This document shows positions 29,041 through 36,647 of a DNA stretch of 64,000 nt, in pieces. A program made the position numbers and the translations under genes. The stretch spans positions 240,516 to 304,515 of the forward strand of contig NZ_KB898624.1 of assembly GCF_000377705.1 (NCBI RefSeq). Direction: 5' to 3'. The DNA comes from Salsuginibacillus kocurii DSM 18087. GTDB lineage: Bacteria > Bacillota > Bacilli > Bacillales > Marinococcaceae. Below the pieces are notes generated by a model. That model saw nothing but the letters and a program-made list of their open reading frames with translations, was not told the DNA's origin and ran no database searches. Every line of letters starts with the position of its first letter. The stretch's first letter is position 1.

Positions 29041-30226
29041 CCAAATTCACCTCATTTCCAGTCAAAGCAGACAACAGTGACCCTCTAATAATAATCCCTT
29101 TTAATTTTTCATCTTCCACAACGGCGAGTGGGACACTGCTTGAAGTAAGAAGTTCGATAAAGTCATTAACCGGTGTATTTGGATCAACTTGCGGTATATC
29201 TTTATCAATGATGTCTTCAAGGGACTCTTTTTCATCATTTACAAGCTTGGACACATCAGACGCATGAGCGATACCTAATAATTCACGATTTCGGTTCACT
29301 ACATAAATACTTGAAATCTTAGAATCACGCATCCGCTTTAATGCAACCCGCGGTCCTTCTTTTTCAATGTTCACGGTTTCTGGTCTAATCATTACATTTG
29401 AAGCTGTGTAAACTTTGGAACGGTCTACATCTTCAACAAACTTTTCTACATAATCATTCTCTGGATTTGTAAGTATTTCTTCTGGCGTTCCTACCTGTAC
29501 GATAGCCCCGTCTTTCATAATCGTAATGCGGTCGCCAATGCGCAGCGCCTCATCCAAATCATGGGTAATAAAGATAATTGTCTTTTTCATCGATGTTTGC
29601 AGGTCAAGAAGCTCGTCCTGCATATCCTTTCGAATTAACGGATCCAGGGCAGAGAAAGCCTCATCCATCAACAAGATTTCCGGGTCGTTTGCTAATGCAC
29701 GTGCAAGGCCAACCCGCTGCTGCATTCCCCCTGACAATTCATCTGGATATTTCGTTTCATATCCTTTTAAGCCAACGAGCTCAAGAGATTTTTTCGCTTG
29801 CTCATAACGTTCATCTCGTGGAACTCCTTGAATTTCCAAACCATACTCAACATTAGACACGACTGTTCGATATGGAAAGAGCCCAAATTTTTGAAAGACC
29901 ATGCTCATATCTTTCCGCCGTACTTCACGAAGCGTTTTCTCATCCATTGTTGCTAAATCTTTACCGTCAAGGTGAACACTCCCTTTTGTAGGTTGAATCA
30001 ATCGATTTAGCAAACGTACAAGGGTTGATTTCCCGCTTCCGGAAAGACCCATGATTACAAAAATTTCTCCTTCTTCTACTTCAAAAGATGCTTGGTTCAC
30101 CCCAACCGTACATCCGGTTTCGTGTAGAATTTCGTCTTTTGTTCTTCCTTCGTTGAGAAGTTCGAGAGCTTTTTTCGACTTTTTTCCAAAGATTTTTGTT
30201 AAGCCCTCTACTTTAATCTTGGCCAA
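29009..30226 (-). CDS. opuAA: Glycine betaine ABC transporter ATPase OpuAA with CBS domains
   Basis: ATP-binding subunit of the OpuA osmoprotectant importer, 405 residues. Walker A is GLSGSGKST (60-68), the signature LSGGMQQR and Walker B ILLMDEAFSALDP follow. Two CBS motifs occupy about 280-390; in OpuA-type proteins such a pair senses ionic strength or cyclic-di-AMP. The start is a TTG at 30226 seven bases after GAGGTG. The promoter at 30277-30305 overlaps a perfect palindrome. Confidence 0.93.
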   Translation of the reverse strand: MAKIKVEGLTKIFGKKSKKALELLNEGRTKDEILHETGCTVGVNQASFEVEEGEIFVIMGLSGSGKSTLVRLLNRLIQPTKGSVHLDGKDLATMDEKTLREVRRKDMSMVFQKFGLFPYRTVVSNVEYGLEIQGVPRDERYEQAKKSLELVGLKGYETKYPDELSGGMQQRVGLARALANDPEILLMDEAFSALDPLIRKDMQDELLDLQTSMKKTIIFITHDLDEALRIGDRITIMKDGAIVQVGTPEEILTNPENDYVEKFVEDVDRSKVYTASNVMIRPETVNIEKEGPRVALKRMRDSKISSIYVVNRNRELLGIAHASDVSKLVNDEKESLEDIIDKDIPQVDPNTPVNDFIELLTSSSVPLAVVEDEKLKGIIIRGSLLSALTGNEVNLDGSVSTDSTS

Positions 30227-30276
30227 TACGTAACACCTCTTTGTTTGGATTCCGTACTATCGATCACCCTTTTATA

Positions 30277-30305
30277 CTATACATGTATAGGGCGATTGCT
30301 TCAAT
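30277..30305 (-). promoter_or_regulatory. Sigma-A-like promoter of opuAA
   Basis: Minus strand -35 TTGAAG (30300-30305), 17-base spacer and -10 TATAGT (30277-30282). The -10 element lies within the palindrome at 30278-30291, as expected for a repressed promoter. Confidence 0.6.
30278..30291. promoter_or_regulatory. Palindromic operator candidate 1 (opuA/gbsR region)
   Basis: Perfect 14-base palindrome CTATACATGTATAG overlapping the opuAA -10 element. Its location and symmetry suggest binding by the GbsR-type regulator encoded divergently. Confidence 0.6.
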
Positions 30306-30340
30306 ATCAAGAAATCCGACAAATCTTCAATTTATTCCGT

Positions 30341-30356
30341 ACAGTATATACTGTAT
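30341..30356. promoter_or_regulatory. Palindromic operator candidate 2 (opuA/gbsR region)
   Basis: Perfect 16-base palindrome TACAGTATATACTGTA, flanked by CC and GG at symmetric positions. Its centre is 64 bases (about six helical turns) from the centre of operator candidate 1. Both contain the half-site TATAC/GTATA. Confidence 0.65.
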
Positions 30357-30483
30357 GGATTTTATCTACAAGTTTCGTTTGATTTCGCGACCATTCATGC
30401 AAATTAGTATGCTATCTGGATGTTTAGCATAATTTGTCGTTTTGTTAAACTTTTATATAGGCAACATGAAGGAGAGGTTGTAA

Positions 30484-31023
30484 ATGAAAGATGCAGATAC
30501 AGAGCAGCACACCTTAGAAGAAATTCGGACCCGGTTTATTTCAGTGATGGCTAAAAACATGGAAGTATACGGGATATCTGAAACAGTAGGTCGCCTTTAT
30601 GGCACCGTTTATTTTCATGACCAACCAATGACTCTTGATGAGATGAGCGCTTCCCTGTGCATGAGTAAAACAAGTATGAGCACAAACATAAAAATACTAT
30701 CTGAAGCCAATATGGTAGAACGCGTGTGGCAAAAAGGTGTCCGGAAAGATCTTTACCAAGATGAAGATGATTGGTACAAGTCTTTCACTACTGTTTTTAT
30801 CGACCGTTGGCGTTCAGCTACAAATGCAAACCTCGAAAGCGCAGAACATACTAAAAAAGAATTACAAGCAATCCTAGACAAGACAAACGATAGTATGGTG
30901 TATGAGAAAGCAGCTACTGATTTAAGCCGAGTAGAAAAAGCGCTTGACTATTACGCCTGGTTGGATGAAATTATTCATTTATTTGAAACAGAACAAATTT
31001 TTGACTATGTAAACAAAAAATAA
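30484..31023 (+). CDS. GbsR/MarR-type regulator of betaine uptake
   Basis: Winged helix-turn-helix repressor of 179 residues in the GbsR/OpcR group, which in Bacillus controls choline and betaine genes in response to choline or betaine. The DNA-binding domain is MAKNMEVYGISETVGRLYGT, then MTLDEMSASLCMSKTSMSTNI. The C-terminal half is helical and forms the dimer. It is divergent from opuAA, with two palindromes in between, so it very likely represses opuA (inference). GGAGAGG precedes the ATG. Confidence 0.88.
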   Translation: MKDADTEQHTLEEIRTRFISVMAKNMEVYGISETVGRLYGTVYFHDQPMTLDEMSASLCMSKTSMSTNIKILSEANMVERVWQKGVRKDLYQDEDDWYKSFTTVFIDRWRSATNANLESAEHTKKELQAILDKTNDSMVYEKAATDLSRVEKALDYYAWLDEIIHLFETEQIFDYVNKK

Positions 31024-31059
31024 AAACCTGAAGGGACACATCAGTACCCTCCAGGTTTT
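31023..31059. terminator. Bidirectional terminator between the gbsR-type gene and the SurA-like gene
   Basis: AAAACCTG / CAGGTTTT outer stem and GGG/CCC inner stem, with TTTTCTTTTT on the plus strand and T-rich sequence on the minus strand. It serves both convergent genes. Confidence 0.85.
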
Positions 31060-31067
31060 CTTTTTCC

Positions 31068-31886
31068 TTAAATATGGATTTCAACGTCTGCGTCTTCTTC
31101 TAATTCTTCAGCAATGCGCATCATTTCGCCTGTTTGCTGTTCACTGGCCAATTGTTGTTCAAGCATTGCTCTCATTTCATCTTCGCCGCCGAACTGCTCA
31201 AGCTGTTCTTCTGGAATTTGTTCCATTTGCTCGTCAATGTCCTCATCGCTGACTTCCACATCTCCTGCTTCTTCTTCAATAAGCTGTTCGATTTGAATTT
31301 CAGATTCAATCATAGCACGAAGCTCATCTTCGCCGCCGTATTGTTCATATTGTTCCTCAGGGATTTCAGCCAAATATTCATCTACTTCTTCTTCATCTAC
31401 ATCATAGCCGCGTTCTTCCGCTTCTTGCTCAAGCAATTCCATGCTTACTAATTGTTCCACGATATCTTCACGGATCATTTGGTCTTGCTCTTCGTCATCT
31501 GGGTCAATTTGGCCCATAGCGCCCATGATCACGTTGTTATACTGCATTTCAAAATCTTCTTTATTGATCGGCTCACCGTTTACTTCCGCAACTGGGTCCG
31601 GAACATCGTCAAGGTCAACCTCTGGTTCTTCCATCATGCCTTCTTCTAATTCATCGAGCTCCTCTTCATCCAGCTCTTCGCCTTCTTCAAGCTCGTCTCC
31701 TTCAGCGGCTTCGCCGTTTTCCTCATCATCTTCAGCATCATCTGCTGCGTCATCTTCACCATTTTCTTCTGTTTCAGCTGGTTGTTCTTCACCATTATCT
31801 GTTGCTTCTTCGCCTTCTTCACCGCAAGCTGCTAAAACGACAGTTAGAGCAGTGGTTGCAAAAGCCATACGCATAAATTTTTTCAC
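31068..31886 (-). CDS. Acidic SurA/PrsA-N-like lipoprotein foldase
   Basis: Lipoprotein of 272 residues. The start is the GTG at 31886, preceded by AAAGGAG. The lipobox VVLAAC gives lipid-modified Cys21. Residues 25-105 are almost only Glu, Asp, Ala and Gly. A SurA N-terminal-type chaperone domain follows (VAEVNGEPINKEDFEMQYNN; REDIVEQLVSMELLEQEAEERGYDVDEEEV). The parvulin isomerase domain of PrsA is absent. Two neighbouring segments, IPEEQYEQYGGEDELRAMIE and IPEEQLEQFGGEDEMRAMLE, are near-identical, an internal duplication. Probably helps folding of exported proteins; the client is unknown. Confidence 0.8.
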   Translation of the reverse strand: MKKFMRMAFATTALTVVLAACGEEGEEATDNGEEQPAETEENGEDDAADDAEDDEENGEAAEGDELEEGEELDEEELDELEEGMMEEPEVDLDDVPDPVAEVNGEPINKEDFEMQYNNVIMGAMGQIDPDDEEQDQMIREDIVEQLVSMELLEQEAEERGYDVDEEEVDEYLAEIPEEQYEQYGGEDELRAMIESEIQIEQLIEEEAGDVEVSDEDIDEQMEQIPEEQLEQFGGEDEMRAMLEQQLASEQQTGEMMRIAEELEEDADVEIHI

Positions 31887-32115
31887 GGTGATTCTCCTTT
31901 CCTGTTCGTGCTGATTGGTATTGTAACACAGTCGAAATACCATGACACCCTTCTCTGTTTGTTCAAAGACGAAAGCTCCTATTTTCCCTTCGTCCAATTG
32001 CATTCAACCCTTATATGACAAGGGTCACAGCAGTTGTAAAACAAAGCTAAAAAAATGTGTGAAACTTGTTTATTACTGGTTTTTTACTAGCAGATTGCAA
32101 AAAACCACCCTATTA

Positions 32116-32904
32116 TTACATTATTGTAGTCTGCAGCCATGTTCGGCTATGCTCTTGACGGAGTTTTACGGGTAGCCCAAATGCATTGCTTAACACTTGT
32201 TCGTTTAGTACGTCTGCTTTCTTTCCCTGCACCAACATTTCTCCATTTTTAAGAGCAGCTACATGAGTAATGGAAGGAACTATTTCTTCAATATGATGGG
32301 TGACATATAACAATTTAGGGCCGTTTGCCTGTTGACTTAATTCATGAATCGCCTGTAAAGACTCTTCTCGTCCTTTAATATCAAGTCCACTTAATGGTTC
32401 GTCCAGAATAAGAAGCTTGCAGTCTGTCATCCACGCCCTGGCTAGCAGGACACGCTGCTTTTCCCCTTGAGACAGCTCTCCAAGCGAGCGCTCCAAACAA
32501 TGCCCAATTCGAAAAGTGTACATCAATTGCTCGGCTTTGGCCAGATTCTCTTCTTCTATTGCTTCATACAAACCTACTGTGGCTTCTGCCCCGCTTGCTA
32601 CTGCTTCCAAGGCCAACATTGAGTTCTTCATCCTAAAACGTTCAGCAAGGTCATCACTCACCCAGCCTATTTCTTGGCGGACTTCTTGTACAGGGCGGCC
32701 TCCCATTGGTGTCCCAAAAATATGTACCTGCCCGTTCGTCGGCCAAAGAAATCCGGTTAACATTTTTAACAATGAAGTCTTCCCGGCCCCGTTCAAGCCA
32801 ATTAAAGCCCAATGCTCCTCTTTTTCAGCTTTCCAATTCATTTGCTCTATAATCGTTTGCCCACTTCTCTTCAAAGAAACATCTTCAAATGCAAAAAGTG
32901 ACAT
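32116..32904 (-). CDS. ABC transporter ATP-binding protein, YlmA type
   Basis: Stand-alone ABC ATPase of 262 residues: Walker A GLNGAGKTSLL, Q-loop region, signature LSQGEKQRVLLARA, Walker B LLILDEPLSGLD and the switch His in YVTHHIEE. It resembles YlmA and ModC/PhrA-like ATPases whose partners are often not encoded next to them. No permease is adjacent, so the substrate is unknown. AAAGGGGGAA precedes the ATG at 32904. Confidence 0.88.
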   Translation of the reverse strand: MSLFAFEDVSLKRSGQTIIEQMNWKAEKEEHWALIGLNGAGKTSLLKMLTGFLWPTNGQVHIFGTPMGGRPVQEVRQEIGWVSDDLAERFRMKNSMLALEAVASGAEATVGLYEAIEEENLAKAEQLMYTFRIGHCLERSLGELSQGEKQRVLLARAWMTDCKLLILDEPLSGLDIKGREESLQAIHELSQQANGPKLLYVTHHIEEIVPSITHVAALKNGEMLVQGKKADVLNEQVLSNAFGLPVKLRQEHSRTWLQTTIM

Positions 32905-32953
32905 GCTGCGTTCCCCCTTTTTATTGGCTAGTGATACACACGGGCCCTACTAT

Positions 32954-33054
32954 AAAGAGAACTTGGCAAAGCCAAGCCTACGGCGTAGGCTGGGCCTTTG
33001 TTGCACGTATACCGTTTCCTTCAACCATTTATACACTCTTACTGTGTAAAAAGA
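32954..33054. repeat. Dispersed 100-base repeat, copy 1
   Basis: Shares about 80 percent identity with 47577-47677. The core GCAAAGCCAAGCC...ACGGCGTAGGCT folds as a strong hairpin (AGCCTAC/GTAGGCT flanked by CAAAGCC/GGGC), followed by the common stretch TTGCAC..ATACCGTTT.CTTCAAC and a TGTGTAAAAA end. Located between the ABC ATPase and the HesB selenoprotein gene terminator. Confidence 0.85.
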
Positions 33055-33057
33055 TAA

Positions 33058-33080
33058 ACCGCTCACTATCGGTGAGCGGT
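33058..33080 (-). terminator. Rho-independent terminator of the HesB-like selenoprotein gene
   Basis: ACCGCTCAC / GTGAGCGGT stem with a five-base loop and TTATCTTTTT on the minus strand, just past the TAA at 33091. Confidence 0.88.
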
Positions 33081-33090
33081 TCGTCTATAC

Positions 33091-33384
33091 TTAACAGCAG
33101 TCATCACCAGCGCCGGCCATGATTAGACCTTTATTTCCATTATCATCTGCTTCCACGTCAAGTGTCACTTGTTCAACGTGGGAAACAATCTGGTCTTCAA
33201 TGCCAACCGTGATCCCATTGATTTCTCGTACAACATCAGAGTCAGCTACCTCGTCCAGAGATAGTCCAAATTTAGGGCCTCCTCAGCCCATTCCCGCAAA
33301 TACGACCCGCATCTGTCCAGCACCTTGTTCGTTCATTACGTCTTCTAAAAAGTTTTTCGCTTCATTTGTAATTTGCACTTTCAT
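33091..33384 (-). CDS. HesB/IscA-like selenoprotein (in-frame TGA read as Sec)
   Basis: A 97-residue protein of the HesB/IscA family, involved in iron-sulfur cluster or redox chemistry. An in-frame TGA (33283-33285) falls at residue 34 inside VVFAGMGUGGPKFGLSLDE, where HesB-like selenoproteins carry Sec. The frame is otherwise open from start to TAA and ends GAGDDCC, so Sec34, Cys96 and Cys97 correspond in layout to the three Cys ligands of IscA. A hairpin with stem CTATCTC/GAGGTAG and loop TGGAC starts 18 bases after the TGA. The start is ATG 33384 or the better-spaced GTG at 33378 after GAGGTGAT. Without recoding it would look like two fragments. Confidence 0.88.
33246..33264 (-). promoter_or_regulatory. 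SECIS-like hairpin of the HesB selenoprotein
   Basis: Seven-pair stem CTATCTC/GAGGTAG (one G-U) with the five-base loop TGGAC, 18 bases downstream of the TGA. The position and G-containing loop fit bacterial SECIS elements, which recruit SelB. Confidence 0.65.
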
Positions 33385-33438
33385 CACCTCTTTCGTAGTC
33401 ATTGTAGTATATCCATTATAAAATTCAAGTAAAGTAGC

Positions 33439-34335
33439 TTACCCATTGTTTAAAAAGCGTTCAAAATTTTGCGAAGTAAATGCCCGTACATCCTCTTCCT
33501 TATAACGCTTTATTAACCATTCAATCAAATTGCAGTAACCGGACGGGTCTTCAAGACCTGTTACAGCCAGGGTCGTACCGTCAAAGTCCGAACCAAAGCC
33601 AATCAACTCTTTTCCTCCCAACCCGGCAACATGGTCAATGTGCCGGCCAATATCATCACATGCAGCTTCCTCGCTCCCATTTAAAAAGAGCGGATGCCAG
33701 ACGAGACCGATAAATCCTTGCTTCTCTGCCAATGCTTGAATTTGCTCATTTCTTAAATTACGAGGGTGATCACATAGTGCCCGGGCATTACTATGGCTTG
33801 CTAACACTCGCCCTTCTAAAGCTAACACGTCCCAAAACCCTTGTTCATTTAAGTGGGAAACATCCAGCGCTATATCGCGTGCGAACAACCGCTTTACTTG
33901 CAAACGTCCTTTCTCTGTTAACCCTTCTGTTGGATCTTCTTTACACCCCGTAGCCAGTTCGTTTTTTTCATTCCAGGTGAGACTTGCCATAATAATATTG
34001 CTATCATATAAACGTTCCCACCGCTTTTCATCATCGCCTAAAGACATAGCCCCTTCTAGGGATAAAAGCGGTGTGATTTGTTCGTCTGCTAACGTTTGAT
34101 TGGTCGCAATTGTGTTTTGAAATAATTCTAGCTGTTTCTTAATGATCGGCCAGCCGTCACTGTGTCCAAGAAAAACAGGGTCAAAAATGGCAAATACTTG
34201 TTTTTTTACCCCGCCCTTTTTTAGCTTTTCAGGAGTGACAGTTAATTCGCTGTGTTCAGAGAAGGTCTCCAGTTTGTGCTCCCACATTTTCCACAATACA
34301 TCACAATGTGTATCGGTAATTGCAAACGTCATCAT
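33439..34335 (-). CDS. Membrane dipeptidase (renal dipeptidase, peptidase M19)
   Basis: Zinc dipeptidase of the M19 family, 298 residues. Metal-site motifs are visible: TDTHCDVLWKMWEH at the N terminus, LSLEGAMSLGDD in the middle, DVSHLNEQGFWDVL, ASHSNARALCDHPRNL and GFGSDFDGTT. Despite the family name no membrane anchor is visible, so it is cytoplasmic; D-amino-acid dipeptides are possible substrates. It starts 103 bases upstream of a plus-strand yppG-like gene and is followed by the selenoprotein gene 54 bases on. Confidence 0.9.
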   Translation of the reverse strand: MMTFAITDTHCDVLWKMWEHKLETFSEHSELTVTPEKLKKGGVKKQVFAIFDPVFLGHSDGWPIIKKQLELFQNTIATNQTLADEQITPLLSLEGAMSLGDDEKRWERLYDSNIIMASLTWNEKNELATGCKEDPTEGLTEKGRLQVKRLFARDIALDVSHLNEQGFWDVLALEGRVLASHSNARALCDHPRNLRNEQIQALAEKQGFIGLVWHPLFLNGSEEAACDDIGRHIDHVAGLGGKELIGFGSDFDGTTLAVTGLEDPSGYCNLIEWLIKRYKEEDVRAFTSQNFERFLNNG

Positions 34336-34426
34336 AATCTCCCCTTACTTAACCTAGTTATGCGCCCAAACCTTCCGGGCTTTACTACCATATACTAAAC
34401 AAAATGTCTCTCTGAGGTGATGTGCG

Positions 34427-34816
34427 ATGCAAACGAATATGTGGTTTTCTAATCAAGATTTTCCGTTTCCTGATCCATTTCAACATCCCCCCGCTCCGAA
34501 TACCGGAACTATTTCGCCGCCACCTTCAACTGGAACTTATACGACACCAATACGTCCCCCTTACCCGGCTCAGGCAAGGCCTCCTTACCCGCCTTATTAT
34601 TCCCAGCCTTATGTCGGACCGTACAGTCATGGGGGAAACTACAAACAGCCACCTCATACTGTTGGAGGAGCGACCACTCTTTTGAACGGGTTCACCAATG
34701 AAAAAGGAGAACTTGATCTGCAAAAATCAATGACTACAGTCGATACTATGATGAAAACATACCAACAAGTATCTCCGTTGCTTCGCATGGTGACCACGTT
34801 CTTGCCAGGGAAATAG
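34427..34816 (+). CDS. yppG: YppG-like protein
   Basis: A 129-residue protein with a Pro/Tyr/Thr-rich low-complexity N-terminal half (FPDPFQHPPAPNTGT, PPYPAQARPPYPPYY) and a conserved C-terminal half (LLNGFTNEKGELDLQKSMTT, VDTMMKTYQQVSPLLR). This layout is that of YppG of Bacillus, a protein of unknown role, possibly coat- or spore-related by its composition. GAGGTGATGTGCG precedes the ATG. Confidence 0.8.
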   Translation: MQTNMWFSNQDFPFPDPFQHPPAPNTGTISPPPSTGTYTTPIRPPYPAQARPPYPPYYSQPYVGPYSHGGNYKQPPHTVGGATTLLNGFTNEKGELDLQKSMTTVDTMMKTYQQVSPLLRMVTTFLPGK

Positions 34817-34824
34817 TTTCATGA

Positions 34825-34855
34825 AACAAGCGGGCAATATAACGGCCCGCTTGTT
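34825..34855 (+). terminator. Hairpin terminator after yppG
   Basis: AACAAGCGGGC / GCCCGCTTGTT stem with an eight-to-nine-base loop; a T-rich tail follows on the plus strand. It may also serve the convergent DUF418 gene. Confidence 0.75.
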
Positions 34856-34879
34856 CATTGTTATATTGCTTTTTGCTTT

Positions 34880-36106
34880 TCAATCATCTGAATCCCGTTT
34901 AAAACGCGGACGTTCCCGATAAGTGAAGTATCGCCAGAGCCACTCAAGGGGCCCGTAATAAAACCACTTCATCCAATGATAGCTCAAACCAATTTGTATA
35001 CAAAATATAGAAATGGTAAGCACAATGCCCATCAACGGCCCCACCTGGTTATAAAAACCGAATCCATATCCGTAAAATAAAGTGATGCATATAAGCGATT
35101 GCATAATATAATTAGTCAACGCCATCTGGCCGACTGGTTCTAGCCAAGCAAAGGCTCGGCTCCGAAACGTAATAATAAAATACATACTCGTCATATAAAA
35201 AATAGAGAGCGATAACCCAGACACCGCTGTACTAAGTTCACCCAGGCCGGCATCGAACAACGGGTGTACCAGCACTTGCTGACCGCTAAGCAGCCCTTCC
35301 ACCCCAATAAAGCCGATACCGATAATTAGTGACCCGCTCCAAAGCGATTTTAAGCGTGCTTGATGTTCAGCTGGGTTTTTAACCAGCCCGGTTTTAGCAG
35401 CGTAAAATCCTAATAAAAAAATACCTAAGACGGTCGGAACATAAAGGAAGAGGTTAGCCAGCACGACAGGGAGTTCTTCACTGATTCGAAAACTTAAAAT
35501 ATCGAGATACGTTCCCGTACTAAATACGAGTACAGCTTCTCTAAATAAGTCTTCGACCACACCTGATTTTTCGGGAAAATAGAGGCTGATCCCTTCAGCT
35601 GCTACCATTAATAATGCTGTGACCGCAGCAGCCCCCCCGTAAAGAGCAAATCCCCAATTACGAAGCTGAGCCGGGGTTTTGTTTCTAAATAGTAACAATA
35701 AAAAGCCTGCTAAAGCATATGTAAATAAAATATCTCCAATCCAGATAAAAACAAGGTGGATCCCACCAAAAATCAGCAGGCCTACCATTCTGCGCTGAAA
35801 CATCGCTGCAACCGGCAATCCTTTTTCTTCTACCCGTTCCATAAAAATGTAGAACCCGATTCCAAACAGCAGCGAAAACATCGTATAAAATTTTCCCGTA
35901 GCAAATAGGTGGATGAACGTTTCAGCCAATTGGTTATGCCACATGCTCCAAAGCTCAATATCTGTTCCAACAAGAAAAAATTTTGGAGAATTAAAGAGCT
36001 GCATATTGACAAGTAAGATACCAAATAATGCAAAGCCGCGTATCGCATCGAGTAGATGAATGCGTCTAGCTTGATCAATTGGAAGACGTTCTGCATCCAC
36101 AGGCAT
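34880..36106 (-). CDS. DUF418 family membrane protein (YeiB type)
   Basis: Polytopic membrane protein of 408 residues with about ten hydrophobic segments. The family's N-terminal motif RIHLLDAIRGFALFGILLVN and C-terminal DUF418 region (GQMALTNYIMQSLICITLFYG; GPLEWLWRYFTYRERPRF) are clear. The family is related to acyltransferase-like heparan N-acetyltransferase proteins; the substrate is unknown. It is not obviously in an operon with neighbours. Confidence 0.88.
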   Translation of the reverse strand: MPVDAERLPIDQARRIHLLDAIRGFALFGILLVNMQLFNSPKFFLVGTDIELWSMWHNQLAETFIHLFATGKFYTMFSLLFGIGFYIFMERVEEKGLPVAAMFQRRMVGLLIFGGIHLVFIWIGDILFTYALAGFLLLLFRNKTPAQLRNWGFALYGGAAAVTALLMVAAEGISLYFPEKSGVVEDLFREAVLVFSTGTYLDILSFRISEELPVVLANLFLYVPTVLGIFLLGFYAAKTGLVKNPAEHQARLKSLWSGSLIIGIGFIGVEGLLSGQQVLVHPLFDAGLGELSTAVSGLSLSIFYMTSMYFIITFRSRAFAWLEPVGQMALTNYIMQSLICITLFYGYGFGFYNQVGPLMGIVLTISIFCIQIGLSYHWMKWFYYGPLEWLWRYFTYRERPRFKRDSDD

Positions 36107-36210
36107 TCTCTCCTAACACAGGTTTTGATTAAAAATAGAAAGGGAACCAAGCATTTAAAGCCTGGTTCCATTTGTATAACTAAAGCTTTATCTTCTACAT
36201 CATTGATTTA

Positions 36211-36546
36211 TTAACGAAGAGGCAACGGGCGATGGTATACTTTAACATAAGAAGGGAAAATACCGTCCTTTCTTGCATTGACCAACAATTCATACATTAT
36301 CTTCCCGCCAATAGCATTGGCAGAATGAACTGTCATTCGCTCTGCATACACTTGATGAGAAATCATGTATTCTACTACTGCTTGACCATTTTGACGCTTA
36401 CTGCCTAGGTCGTGGTCTAAGGATATGTGAGCGATTTCACTATTTTCCTCTCTCAGAAGATCAACGCACTCTTCAGCTGTGCGCGCAAGAATGTGGTCTT
36501 CCGGGCAGGGGCGAATATCGTCCATGAAAATTTGCATACGTTCCAT
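36211..36546 (-). CDS. Stand-alone cyclic-phosphate processing receiver-like protein
   Basis: A 111-residue receiver-fold protein of the cREC group. The start (QIFMDDIRPCPED) has the Asp pair and ISLDHDLGSKRQNGQ replaces the usual phospho-Asp strand of response regulators; MTVHSANAIGGKIM follows. In related systems such domains are predicted to process cyclic-phosphate ends in RNA repair or nucleotide signalling (a prediction in the literature, not shown). No partner enzyme is adjacent. AAAGGA precedes the ATG at 36546. Confidence 0.75.
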   Translation of the reverse strand: MERMQIFMDDIRPCPEDHILARTAEECVDLLREENSEIAHISLDHDLGSKRQNGQAVVEYMISHQVYAERMTVHSANAIGGKIMYELLVNARKDGIFPSYVKVYHRPLPLR

Positions 36547-36647
36547 ATTACCCATCCTTTAACACTTGACCTAATCTTATCCCAAGCCTACCAATATGAC
36601 ACAATTTCATTTTACCATGCTTTTCCGGTAAATAAAACCATGAATCC

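Noticed and set aside
31441-31914. Plus-strand Ser-rich frame of 157 residues
   Set aside because: It is the reverse complement of the Glu/Asp-rich lipoprotein gene; the poly-Ser comes from GAA/GAT codons read backwards.
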